A stretch of DNA of 32,642 bases, taken from positions 1-32,642 of the forward strand of contig DLHY01000001.1 in the NCBI GenBank assembly GCA_002483445.1. Reading direction: 5' to 3'. The notes beneath the pieces were generated by a model. That model was not told the DNA's origin. It saw only the letters and a list, made by a program, of their open reading frames with translations, and did no database searches. The DNA comes from Blastocatellia bacterium UBA7656 (lineage in GTDB: Bacteria > Acidobacteriota > Blastocatellia > UBA7656). The translations under genes and the position numbers were made by a program. This document shows, piece by piece, positions 22,914-29,701 of the stretch (its first letter is position 1; each line of letters opens with the position of its first letter).

Positions 22914-22996
22914 AAGTCTGGAGTCTGGAGTCTGGAGTCTGGAGTCCGAGGAAAATGATTTCCGACTTCAGACTCCAGACTCCAGACTCCAGACTT
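22914..22996. repeat. Long inverted repeat of heptamer CTGGAGT / GACTCCA
   Basis: Left arm 22914-22941 and right arm 22969-22996 are perfectly complementary over 28 bases. Each is built of a 7-base unit (CTGGAGT / ACTCCAG), and pairing continues imperfectly towards the loop. The right end is 19 bases before the AIM24 start. The same heptamer array occurs at 9984-10016, 20 bases before lldD. Confidence 0.95.
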
Positions 22997-23015
22997 GAAC
23001 AAGGAGATTTTCGAT

Positions 23016-24104
23016 ATGAATTGCGCCAGATGCGGTGCCCCGCTGACTGAAGGCTCGAAGTTTTGCACCACCTGCGGCACTCCTGCTGCCGCCCCTCCCG
23101 GCCCATCGCAAGGGTACGGGCCACCGCCGCCACCCGGCCCTCCGCCGCCACCCGGTTATGGAGCGCCTCCTCCTCCGGGATACGGGCCATCTACTCCGCC
23201 CTATGGAGCGCCGCCACCGCAGGCATATCCGCCGACTCCGCCACAGGGATATCCGCCGACTCCGCCGCAAGGCTACCCGCCGCCGCCTCCCGGTTACGGG
23301 CCATCGACTCCGCCCTATGGAGCGCCGCAACCACAGCCGCCGGGACAGCCCGGTTATGGATTCAACATCGATACGGATTCGCGGGGCGCGGGGCGCGGCT
23401 ACAATTATGAGATACTTCATCAACCCGCATTCGCGCTGGCCGTCGTGCAGCTTCAACCCGAACAATCCATTCAGGCTGAAGCGGGAGCGATGGTTTCGAT
23501 GTCGGCAAACGTCGAGTTGCAATCGCAGATGAAGGGCGGACTGATGGGCGCGCTCAAACGAGCGGTCGGCGGCGAGTCTGCGTTCGTTTCGATGTTCACG
23601 GCGCGAGGCGGGCCGGGAGAGGTGACCTTCGCGCCCGGCATGCCCGGAGATATCGCTGCGATAGAATTGCGCAATCAGATGTTCTTCGTGCAGTCGAGTT
23701 CTTATCTTGCGGGCGACGGCTCGTTAGTCGTCGATACGAAGTGGGGCGGGGCGAAATCATTTTTCGGCGGCGAAGGTTTATTCGTGTTGCAGGTGCATGG
23801 CGCGGGGCTGCTGCTGGTGTCTTCATTCGGCGCGATTCATCGCAAGCGGCTCGCTCCGGGCGAGCGGTACATCGTCGATACCGGCCATCTGGTGGCGTGG
23901 GAAGGGACGACGCAATATCAGTTGCGAAAGGCGGCGGCTGCGGGCTGGCTGCGCAGCCTCGTGAGCGGCGAAGGGATAGTTGCTGATTTTATGGGGCCGG
24001 GAGAGATTCTCATCCAGACGCGCAACCTCGCATCATTTGCAGGATTGATGAAACCCTTCTTCCCGACGCAATCGAGCAGCGGCGGGTTCAGCTTAGGGTC
24101 ATAA
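23016..24104 (+). CDS. AIM24 family protein with zinc ribbon and Pro/Gly/Tyr-rich linker
   Basis: A 362-residue protein in three parts. Residues 1-25 are a zinc ribbon with paired CxxC motifs (NCARCGAP, FCTTCGTP). Residues 26-120 are a low-complexity linker of Pro, Gly, Tyr and Ala with repeating PPYGAP / GYPPTPP units. Residues about 130-355 are an AIM24 (TIGR00266-like) domain (FALAVVQLQPEQSIQAEAGAMVSMS, FVSMFTARGGPGEVTFAPGMPGDIAAIEL, GGEGLFVLQVHGAGLLLVSSFGAI, GHLVAWEGTTQYQL, GEGIVADFMGPGEILIQTRNLASF). The role of bacterial AIM24 proteins is unknown; the yeast homologue is mitochondrial. No signal peptide, so probably cytoplasmic. I use ATG 23016 with AAGGAG nine bases upstream. It stands alone behind an inverted repeat. 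Confidence 0.88.
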   Translation: MNCARCGAPLTEGSKFCTTCGTPAAAPPGPSQGYGPPPPPGPPPPPGYGAPPPPGYGPSTPPYGAPPPQAYPPTPPQGYPPTPPQGYPPPPPGYGPSTPPYGAPQPQPPGQPGYGFNIDTDSRGAGRGYNYEILHQPAFALAVVQLQPEQSIQAEAGAMVSMSANVELQSQMKGGLMGALKRAVGGESAFVSMFTARGGPGEVTFAPGMPGDIAAIELRNQMFFVQSSSYLAGDGSLVVDTKWGGAKSFFGGEGLFVLQVHGAGLLLVSSFGAIHRKRLAPGERYIVDTGHLVAWEGTTQYQLRKAAAAGWLRSLVSGEGIVADFMGPGEILIQTRNLASFAGLMKPFFPTQSSSGGFSLGS

Positions 24105-24109
24105 CTCGA

Positions 24110-24235
24110 AAGTGAAGAGGCGAGGAGGCACAGGGGAACAGAGGAGATCGGCGTTCGTGTAATACATCTCCTCTTCGCCTCTTCACTTCTTCACCCCTGC
24201 ACCTCTTCACCCCTGCACCTCTCCTGCGCACCCTA
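24110..24235. repeat. Inverted and tandem repeats between convergent genes
   Basis: Perfect 14-bp arms (24110-24123 and 24175-24188, AAGTGAAGAGGCGA) flank a region with a second pair, GAGGAGAT / ATCTCCTC. Two tandem copies of a 16-base unit beginning CTTCACCCCTGCACC follow. The element lies between the convergent AIM24 and antitoxin genes and may terminate both. Confidence 0.8.
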
Positions 24236-24239
24236 TTCA

Positions 24240-24491
24240 TCATTTGCTCAATCCCAACTGAGCTTTGACCTCATCAATAGGAATAGTTCGTGTTTGCTTT
24301 GCGCGAAGGTCGAGAAGCTTCATCAATTCCTTGTTTTGCCGTGTCAATTCGATCTCTCGATCAAAGTCGGCGATCTCGGCAAGAATGAACTCGGTTCCAT
24401 CCGACGAGCGCACGATGATGTTTTCTCGTTGCGCCTGTTTGAGCAGAGAGTTTATTCCTTTCGCCCGTTTCGATACGGTTATCGTTTTCAT
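24240..24491 (-). CDS. Antitoxin of a RelE/ParE-like toxin-antitoxin pair
   Basis: An 83-residue protein: MKTITVSKRAKGINSLLKQA, then a strand pair NIIVRSSDGTEFILAEI and a charged helical C-terminus (EIELTRQNKELMKLLDLRAKQ). The N-terminal strand-helix pattern resembles Phd/YefM-like antitoxins and the tail would bind the toxin. Its ATG overlaps the end of the toxin reading frame by four bases (ATGA). The order is toxin first, antitoxin second, as in HigBA-like pairs. It remains intact although the toxin frame is interrupted. Confidence 0.75.
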   Translation of the reverse strand: MKTITVSKRAKGINSLLKQAQRENIIVRSSDGTEFILAEIADFDREIELTRQNKELMKLLDLRAKQTRTIPIDEVKAQLGLSK

Positions 24492-24781
24492 AATTTGTAT
24501 TCTTCTCCATGTATGAAAAGTTTGTTGCCCTTCTTAACGCCTACAGCTTCGATTTTGACGAGCCTGACTTTTTTGTCGACGTCGTAAAAAACGCGAAACC
24601 TATCGACTCGCAATTACCATTCAGCCGCTTTGTTCGGACGCAACTTCTTGCGATTGCGAGTTTCCTGAGCCGGTTGATGTTTAAGCTGTTCTTCGATTCC
24701 TTCGATCACCCGTTTTCTGTCGATCTTCCTCAACAAACGAATATCTTCAACCGCTTCAGGGATGAATTCGATCTTAAACAT
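24488..24781 (-). pseudogene. RelE/ParE-like toxin with an in-frame stop codon
   Basis: The minus-strand frame from ATG 24781 encodes a RelE/ParE-superfamily toxin: MFKIEFIPEAVEDIRLLRKI, VIEGIEEQLKHQP, RNRKKLRPNKAAEW, then a TAA at 24616-24614, then LRVDRFRVFYDVDKKVRLVKI, GVKKGNKLFIHGEEY. The family pattern at this place is W-E-L-R-V-x-x-(Y/F)-R-V, so TAA stands where Glu (GAA) is normal, a single G-to-T change. Both sides of the stop are otherwise well conserved and in one frame, and the distal frame ends exactly in the ATGA overlap with the antitoxin. Without readthrough the product is a 55-residue fragment lacking the catalytic strands. Confidence 0.8.
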
Positions 24782-24983
24782 CACCTGCCATTATATTCAG
24801 TTTCGCGCAGTTCGCTAACACCTGCTATCGATCATCACCGCTTTTTGTTTTGATTCAAATCCTACCTTTGATAAAGTAAGGGCGAACACATCGAAGCTGA
24901 GATTGATCAGGTAAACTTTTCGCCTCTTGAATTCGATCAGCGTCTTCGATTCAACCGTCTGAGTCCTGAAAAGCGGAGCAAGT

Positions 24984-27824
24984 ATGGCAGACGAAGCCCC
25001 TTTGCGCATACTCGTCATCACCAGCCGCCCGATGATCGATGAACGGGGCAACCCTATCCATCTCCTCGATGTCGAAAAAGAACGACGACGCATAGCCGAC
25101 GGTCTCAAAAAATCAGGCATAGCCGCTCGCGCGCATTTCCTCGCCGAAGCCACTACCTCCGCATCTCAGGACGCGCTGCGCGATGAGTGGGATGTCATCC
25201 ATTACACCGGACACGGCACAGCGGACGGGTGCCTCGTTCTGGAAAACGGGACGGGCGTCGCTCACTTCCTCACCGGAGAAGAAACCGCGCACCTGTTCGC
25301 CGCCAGTAAAACGCCTCTCGTCATCCTGTCGGCCTGCTATTCGGAGACGATAGGCCGCACGCTGATAGATGCGGGCGTGCCTTCGGTCATAGCTATAGAC
25401 GCAACCAGACCGATTGCAGACGAAGCCGCCATACTTTTCGCCGAACACTTCTACAAAGCAATGGCGCGAGGCTGGACTATTCAAAGATCATTCGACGATG
25501 CGCGGCAAGCAGTCGCGTTCGATGCGAAAGTGGGAGATAAACACCCGCCGCGTGATCAAAGCGGACAGGCTGAAACCCCATGGTCGAAGCGGTTCACTTT
25601 ACTGGGTGACGGCGCGCATCGGATGACGGTCAGCGAAGGCGAGTACAGGGAATCGGACGGGCGCATTCAAACGAATCTGCGCAGGGATGAAAACTTCGTC
25701 GGTCGCGCCCGTGAGATATCCGACGTGGCGAAGGCGTTCGATGATGGCCGACCTTCGCGGGTCACGCTCTGGGGGCCGGGCGGCGTGGGCAAGACTGCGC
25801 TCTCGCAGGCCGTCGCGTGGTGGCACATCGAGCGCGAAAAAGTCGGGGCGGCGTTGTGGGCGAGCGCGGGCCGCGACGAACGCCAGTATCGATTGCGCGA
25901 TCTCGCCTCTCTGCTTGCCATAGCCTCGCGCTCGTTCCAATTGTCGGTCACGGAGCAATCCAATTTCGAGGAGCAGAAGCGCGCAGTCCGCGAGTTTCTG
26001 GAATCGCGAGACGCGATATTGATACTCGACAACTGGGAGACTATAGAGCGGGACAATCGGCTCGATTTGTGGGATTTCGTGTTGAGTTTGTCGAACAGAG
26101 TTCGAGTGCTTGTGACCTCGCGCGACGTTCTGCCCTCGCATCAGGCGCGCAACATCGCGCTCCAACCGCTTTTGATGGATGATGCGGTGAAGCTGTTCGC
26201 GCAGGTGGCGCGCAATGCCGGGTACTTCGACCGCAACCCGAATCTGAGCGAGGAAGACATCAGTATACTCTATGCGATATGCGAGAGGTTGAGCGGCTAC
26301 GCGCTGGCGGTTCAGGTGGCAGCCGGTCAGACTGTAAGCCGCGCGCTTGGCGAAATCTGGGATGATTTGCGGCGTTATCCGAAAGCTGTTCTTGAAGGCA
26401 TAGACGAATTGACGAATGAGCCTCGCGGCGTGTGGACGAGTCTCGAACTTTCATACAAGGTTTTAAGCGACGAAGAAAAAGCGATGTTTCGCCGAATGAG
26501 CGTGCTGCTTGCGCCCGCGTCGGCGGATGATGTGGCGGCGGTGACGGAGGTTTCGCGTCCGTCGCTCGACGCACTGGTGAGGCGGTCGCTCGTGCAGATG
26601 CGCGAAGGATTTTATTCGCTGTTGCCGGTGATGCGAATGTATGCCGACGACAAGCTTAAAGAAGAAGGCGAAGACCCCCGCCCGTTGCACGTTCGCGCCG
26701 TCGATCATTACAGGCCGCAGAACACGCTTGAAAGCGCGATCAAAGCCAGCGGGCATTTGTTTGAGTTGGCAGTTAGTTATAACTTACGCGAAGCGGCGGA
26801 AGAATTCGCTCGATTCGTCCCCGGCTTTTATCATCGTTTGGTAACAGTCGGCGACTGGACAGAAGCGCATCGCAAGGCTGAACAATCGGTGAGAGTGGCG
26901 CGAGCGATGGGCGACGGGAAACAGGAAACAGATTGGCTGGGCGAACTGGCGAATATGCTCCTCCGTGTCGGCGAGTATGAGCGCGCCTCCGAGCTTTATC
27001 GAGAGGCAAAGAAAGCGAGCGAGGATGGTGACAACAAGAGCGGGATTGCCATCACGCTGCATCAGATGGGGATGATAGCGCAGCAGCAGGGCGACTACCC
27101 GCAGGCGATGCGGTTGTATGAAGAGAGCATGTCGCTGAAAAAAGAACTGGGCAACAAGAGCGGCATTGCTGGTACGCTGCATCAGATGGGGATGATAGCG
27201 CAGGATCAGGGCGACTACCCGCAGGCGATGCGGTTGTATGAAGAGAGCATGTCGCTGCAAAAAGAACTGGGCAACAAGAGCGGCATTGCCATCACGCTTG
27301 GAGCGATGGGAAATCTTGCCGCCGCGCAGGGAAATCTGAAAGAAGCCCTCGCATATTTCATCGGTGCGCTGATGATTCTTGAACAACTACGCTCGCCTTA
27401 TCGCAACCTTGCGCGTCAGGAAATCGCAAAGGTTCGCGCGGCGGCGGGCGATGAGCAGTTCGCTTCGTGGCTCAGGGAATTGCCGATTGATGATGACCTG
27501 AGAGGAGAATTGCTCGAACAGGATGAATCAAATGGCGAGCGGGAAGCGGAAGAATTCTTCAAAGGCATGATCGCCGTCGCGCAGGCTGTCGTCGAAGTGC
27601 GGGCGCGGAAGAAGGCCGATGAAATATCCGCGCTCGCTGATCAACTCTCACAGATCGAAGACGCTATGCGAAAGCAGGGCGGAGCGGATGTGGCGAACTT
27701 CATCGCCGCGCTCCAAGCGTTACTCGCGGGCGAGGATGCCAGGGAAAAAATCGCCGCGCTCGTCGAGCCTTTCAAACAGATAGCTGAACAGGCGCGCGAT
27801 GAGATCGATGGAGATGGCGTATGA
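24984..27824 (+). CDS. CHAT protease - NB-ARC (STAND) NTPase - TPR protein
   Basis: A 946-residue multidomain protein of the type found in bacterial conflict and programmed-death systems. Residues 1-190 are a CHAT (caspase-like) domain with catalytic His77 in HYTGHG and Cys118 in VILSACYS, both present. From about 230 an NB-ARC/STAND NTPase follows: FVGRAREI, Walker A GPGGVGKT (264-271), Walker B AILILDN (about 344-350), sensor LVTSRD, then winged-helix-like LELSYKVLSDEEKAMFRRMSVL. From about 620 come TPR units, two of them near-identical at DNA level. The tail (800-946) is helical. The general model is that TPRs sense a trigger, the NTPase oligomerises and CHAT is activated to cleave a partner. 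The start has GGAG six bases upstream. No obvious substrate gene adjoins it except the damaged toxin pair and, past the REP region, two small genes. Confidence 0.92.
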   Translation: MADEAPLRILVITSRPMIDERGNPIHLLDVEKERRRIADGLKKSGIAARAHFLAEATTSASQDALRDEWDVIHYTGHGTADGCLVLENGTGVAHFLTGEETAHLFAASKTPLVILSACYSETIGRTLIDAGVPSVIAIDATRPIADEAAILFAEHFYKAMARGWTIQRSFDDARQAVAFDAKVGDKHPPRDQSGQAETPWSKRFTLLGDGAHRMTVSEGEYRESDGRIQTNLRRDENFVGRAREISDVAKAFDDGRPSRVTLWGPGGVGKTALSQAVAWWHIEREKVGAALWASAGRDERQYRLRDLASLLAIASRSFQLSVTEQSNFEEQKRAVREFLESRDAILILDNWETIERDNRLDLWDFVLSLSNRVRVLVTSRDVLPSHQARNIALQPLLMDDAVKLFAQVARNAGYFDRNPNLSEEDISILYAICERLSGYALAVQVAAGQTVSRALGEIWDDLRRYPKAVLEGIDELTNEPRGVWTSLELSYKVLSDEEKAMFRRMSVLLAPASADDVAAVTEVSRPSLDALVRRSLVQMREGFYSLLPVMRMYADDKLKEEGEDPRPLHVRAVDHYRPQNTLESAIKASGHLFELAVSYNLREAAEEFARFVPGFYHRLVTVGDWTEAHRKAEQSVRVARAMGDGKQETDWLGELANMLLRVGEYERASELYREAKKASEDGDNKSGIAITLHQMGMIAQQQGDYPQAMRLYEESMSLKKELGNKSGIAGTLHQMGMIAQDQGDYPQAMRLYEESMSLQKELGNKSGIAITLGAMGNLAAAQGNLKEALAYFIGALMILEQLRSPYRNLARQEIAKVRAAAGDEQFASWLRELPIDDDLRGELLEQDESNGEREAEEFFKGMIAVAQAVVEVRARKKADEISALADQLSQIEDAMRKQGGADVANFIAALQALLAGEDAREKIAALVEPFKQIAEQARDEIDGDGV
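27033..27272 (+). repeat. 120-bp near-identical tandem TPR repeat in the CHAT gene
   Basis: Units 27033-27152 and 27153-27272 each encode one TPR unit (core T-L-H-Q-M-G-M-I-A-Q, G-D-Y-P-Q-A-M-R-L-Y-E-E-S-M-S-L, K-E-L-G) and differ at only a handful of bases. A third partial unit follows from 27273. The low divergence indicates recent duplication or gene conversion. Confidence 0.95.
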
Positions 27825-28013
27825 ATCAGGATATTTGGAGTGGAGGCGATACGCTCGCAGCTTTTCTTTCGAGTCAAAAGCGGTGACAAGTCACCGCACT
27901 CCGAAGGAGACTGCTCCTTCAAAGCATTCACTCTGCTTTGATTTGTGCCAACTTCGATTGAATAATTCGTGTCGCGCAACTTTCTTTTTAGCCGCGTGAG
28001 CGGCGCGGAGAAG

Positions 28014-28036
28014 GTAGCCAGACGTGAAACGTCTGG
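28014..28036 (+). repeat. REP-like element 1 (GTAG plus hairpin)
   Basis: GTAG at 28014-28017 directly precedes the perfect stem CCAGACGT / ACGTCTGG with loop GAA. A GTAG tetranucleotide at the foot of a hairpin is the hallmark of enterobacterial REP sequences processed by REP-associated tyrosine transposases. Confidence 0.75.
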
Positions 28037-28116
28037 TATCGAAGAGTCACGTTTCGCGCTCTGAAGGAGCGCCAGAACTGCCGCGTCTCCAACGCGGGCG
28101 GAGACGGGCGACGGTT

Positions 28117-28139
28117 CCAGAGGTTTCACCTCTGGCTAC
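28117..28139 (-). repeat. REP-like element 2, inverted relative to element 1
   Basis: On the minus strand it reads GTAG followed by CCAGAGGT-GAA-ACCTCTGG, the same architecture as element 1 with a two-base change in each arm that keeps pairing. Elements 1 and 2 in opposite orientation 80 bases apart form a BIME-like pair. Confidence 0.75.
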
Positions 28140-28307
28140 CCTCTTCTTGCCGCTTCGCGGCAAACGGTTGAAGACGGGAAGTGTCTGGAACATTGCCGTT
28201 GCGAGATTTACTGCTTCATAGCCGCGAAGCGGCAAACGGTTGCAGTCGGGAAGTGTCTGGAACGATCAAATAAAACGACCGCGCGTTGAAGACGCGCCCA
28301 GAAATGT

Positions 28308-28754
28308 ATGCCTTCGACACACATAAGCTTGCATGTTAATCTGGTCTTTTCGACCAAAGAACGGATGCCTGTCATTGCCCGTCAGTGGCGCGATAGATTG
28401 CACGCTTATCTGGGCGGGATTGTAAAAGGATTGGAAGGCGTGCCGTTGGCTGTCGGCGGGATGGAAGACCACGTTCACCTGCTCGTCGGATTGAAGTCTT
28501 TGCATCGGCTTGACTATTTTTTGCGTGACTTGAAAGCGGATTCTTCCGAGTGGGTGCATAGCGAGACTGGGGAAAGAATCTTCGGTTGGCAAAAAGGCTA
28601 TGGGGCTTTTACAGTCAGTCCATCGAATATCGAAGGCGTGAGGCGATATGTTCTGAATCAGGAGAAACACCTCCAGCGCAAAACTTTTCAGGAGGAGTAT
28701 GTCGAATTATTGAAGGCGAGCGGCATTGAATATGACGAGCGATATTTATGGTAA
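28308..28754 (+). CDS. REP-associated / IS200-type Y1 (HUH) transposase
   Basis: A 148-residue single-strand DNA transposase of the Y1 family. The HUH metal motif is H55-V-H57 in MEDHVHLLVGL. The nucleophile is most likely Tyr114 in VRRYVLNQEKH, with Gln118 four residues later as in IS200/IS605 TnpA. The conserved GWQKGYGAFTVS strand precedes it. Length and motifs are complete, so it may be active. No TnpB gene accompanies it and it is flanked by GTAG-hairpin elements on both sides, which favours a domesticated REP-associated (RAYT) role over an autonomous IS200. No ribosome site is visible before ATG 28308. Confidence 0.88.
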   Translation: MPSTHISLHVNLVFSTKERMPVIARQWRDRLHAYLGGIVKGLEGVPLAVGGMEDHVHLLVGLKSLHRLDYFLRDLKADSSEWVHSETGERIFGWQKGYGAFTVSPSNIEGVRRYVLNQEKHLQRKTFQEEYVELLKASGIEYDERYLW

Positions 28755-28762
28755 ATGCTCTG

Positions 28763-28800
28763 GCGCATCTTCAATGCGCGAATCGTACCCTTGACGATTC
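28763..28800. repeat. Two hairpins just after the transposase gene
   Basis: GCGCAT (28763-28768) / ATGCGC (28774-28779) closes on loop CTTCA, the complement of the TGAAG loop seen upstream. GAATCGT (28780-28786) / ACGATTC (28794-28800) has loop ACCCTTG. They are contiguous and begin nine bases after the transposase stop codon. Confidence 0.85.
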
Positions 28801-28822
28801 CAGAGGTTTCACATCTGGCTAC
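28800..28822 (-). repeat. REP-like element 3 (one stem mismatch)
   Basis: On the minus strand it reads GTAG followed by CCAGATGT-GAA-ACCTCTGG. It is the same unit as elements 1 and 2, with one unpaired position in the stem, suggesting decay. It lies on the far side of the transposase gene. Confidence 0.7.
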
Positions 28823-28831
28823 CTTCTTCTA

Positions 28832-28928
28832 TGCGTCTGCCGACGCAGGTCTGCATCTGCCGATGCGGGGATGCCGATGCGGGGATGCCGATGCGGGGAT
28901 GCCGATGCCGACGCGGGGATGCCGATGC
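28832..28928. repeat. 14-bp tandem repeat and adjoining hairpin
   Basis: TGCGTC-TGCC-GACGCA forms a hairpin at 28832-28847. From 28862 three perfect copies of GATGCGGGGATGCC follow, then a 6-base partial unit, one variant copy (GACGCGGGGATGCC) and GATGC to 28928. Each unit can also fold as GCATC/GATGC. Confidence 0.9.
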
Positions 28929-28991
28929 TAGTGCAGGCGCAGGAAATTATTTTTTCGCTTGCGTAAAATGAGTGAATGAAAAGGACTCAAC

Positions 28992-29207
28992 ATGATTCGA
29001 ATCAAGTGCGTGAATAAGGATTGCTCAAGCCCCGACAAGAAATTCGAGTGGGATGAAAGCCCTCACATCGAAAAGGGTGGCGGAGTGGCTGCGGCCCGCG
29101 AGCCGGGCGCAAAGCGCGTGATCGCTATATGCTCTTACTGCGGCGCGCAAAACGGAGTGTGGCTCAGGAATGTAAAGAAAAAAGATACACTCCGAAGAGG
29201 GGAGTGA
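28992..29207 (+). CDS. Small zinc-ribbon-like protein
   Basis: A 71-residue protein with two Cys pairs, C6-x4-C11 in RIKCVNKDCSSP and C48-x2-C51 in AICSYCGAQNG, the arrangement of a small zinc ribbon with a slightly wide first knuckle. The middle is basic and Gly-rich. An AAGGA ribosome site lies upstream of the ATG. It ends three bases before the next gene, so the two are probably co-transcribed. I do not recognise a specific family. Confidence 0.75.
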   Translation: MIRIKCVNKDCSSPDKKFEWDESPHIEKGGGVAAAREPGAKRVIAICSYCGAQNGVWLRNVKKKDTLRRGE

Positions 29208-29209
29208 CG

Positions 29210-29701
29210 ATGAAGGCTCCAAACAACTCACCAGTCGAAATCGCGGGCGAACAAATCACGCCCATCGATCAGTTCTGGCTCAATGCTGCGCGCGAGGCGG
29301 CCAAAGAGTCACCCGCCGCGCTCGAAGAAGCAGCCAAACAACTCATAGCCATCGCCGGTTTCGCGCAGACTCTATACTTCGCGGCCATATCTTTCGGCGA
29401 TGTGAAAAAATCGCTCGACCTGCTCTCGACTGCACAGCGATGGGCGTTCATCGCCGCGCTCATCTTCCCGCTGATTTTATGGATACTGAGCCTGGCATTC
29501 GCCGCCCGCGTATTCACTCCGCAGTTGTACGACACTAATTTCGACTCGCCCGAAATAGCCCGCGAAACCTGCGAAGCGATAGCCCGTCACAAGCACAGGA
29601 ATTTGAAACGCGCGCTGTGGCTTCTCGCCTTTGGGTTTCTGCCGATGCTTGTGAATCTGTTCATATATCTCGCGTTCATTCCGGTGAAGCAAAGCCCATG
29701 A
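29210..29701 (+). CDS. Three-helix membrane protein, unknown function
   Basis: A 163-residue integral membrane protein. The polar N-terminus (about 1-45, SPAALEEAAKQLI) is followed by hydrophobic segments LIAIAGFAQTLYFAAISF, WAFIAALIFPLILWILSLAFAARVF and ALWLLAFGFLPMLVNLFIYLAFIPV, with a polar loop rich in Glu and Arg (SPEIARETCEAIARHKHRNLKR) before the last. I use ATG 29210 because GGGGAG lies six bases upstream. It follows the zinc-ribbon gene by two bases. The family is unrecognised. A link to the CHAT gene 1.4 kb upstream is conceivable, but the REP region separates them. Confidence 0.75.
   Translation: MKAPNNSPVEIAGEQITPIDQFWLNAAREAAKESPAALEEAAKQLIAIAGFAQTLYFAAISFGDVKKSLDLLSTAQRWAFIAALIFPLILWILSLAFAARVFTPQLYDTNFDSPEIARETCEAIARHKHRNLKRALWLLAFGFLPMLVNLFIYLAFIPVKQSP

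Larger units (their letters stand above)
27880..28297. repeat. Array of short-loop hairpins upstream of the Y1 transposase
   Basis: This gene-free 483-base gap (27825-28307) contains a dense series of short-loop hairpins, nearly all perfect: GCGGTGAC at 27880-27897; GAAGGAG at 27903-27920; CAAAGCA at 27920-27940; GCCGC at 27991-28004; CCAGACGT at 28018-28036; GCGCTC at 28056-28072; CCGCGT at 28081-28097; CCAGAGGT at 28117-28135; TTGCCGC at 28147-28163; GCCGC at 28221-28233; GCGCGT at 28281-28297. Loops are mostly GAA/TTC or TGAAG. A 35-base direct repeat with two mismatches lies at 28157-28191 and 28229-28263. Confidence 0.9.

Noticed and set aside
24614..24616. Stop codon in the toxin as a recoded amino acid
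   Set aside because: The codon is TAA, which is not used for selenocysteine or pyrrolysine, and no recoding element is evident. A nonsense mutation is the simpler reading.
24509..24853. Plus-strand 114-residue open frame
   Set aside because: Antisense to the RelE/ParE-like toxin frame, whose protein pattern is clear on the minus strand.
26784..27386. 200-residue minus-strand open frame
   Set aside because: Antisense shadow of the TPR region of the CHAT gene. Its apparent internal repeats merely mirror the duplicated TPR DNA.
27825..28307. tRNA or structured ncRNA gene
   Set aside because: Hairpins are independent short stems, with no cloverleaf or conserved T-loop sequence.
28308..28754. 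Autonomous IS200/IS605 element with defined ends
   Set aside because: No TnpB gene and no distinct left/right subterminal hairpin pair matching IS200 ends. Flanking GTAG hairpins fit a REP-associated transposase better.
27880..28928. Possible CRISPR array
   Set aside because: Repeats are short hairpins with differing stems and irregular spacing, no constant 24-40 bp repeats separated by unique spacers, and no cas genes.
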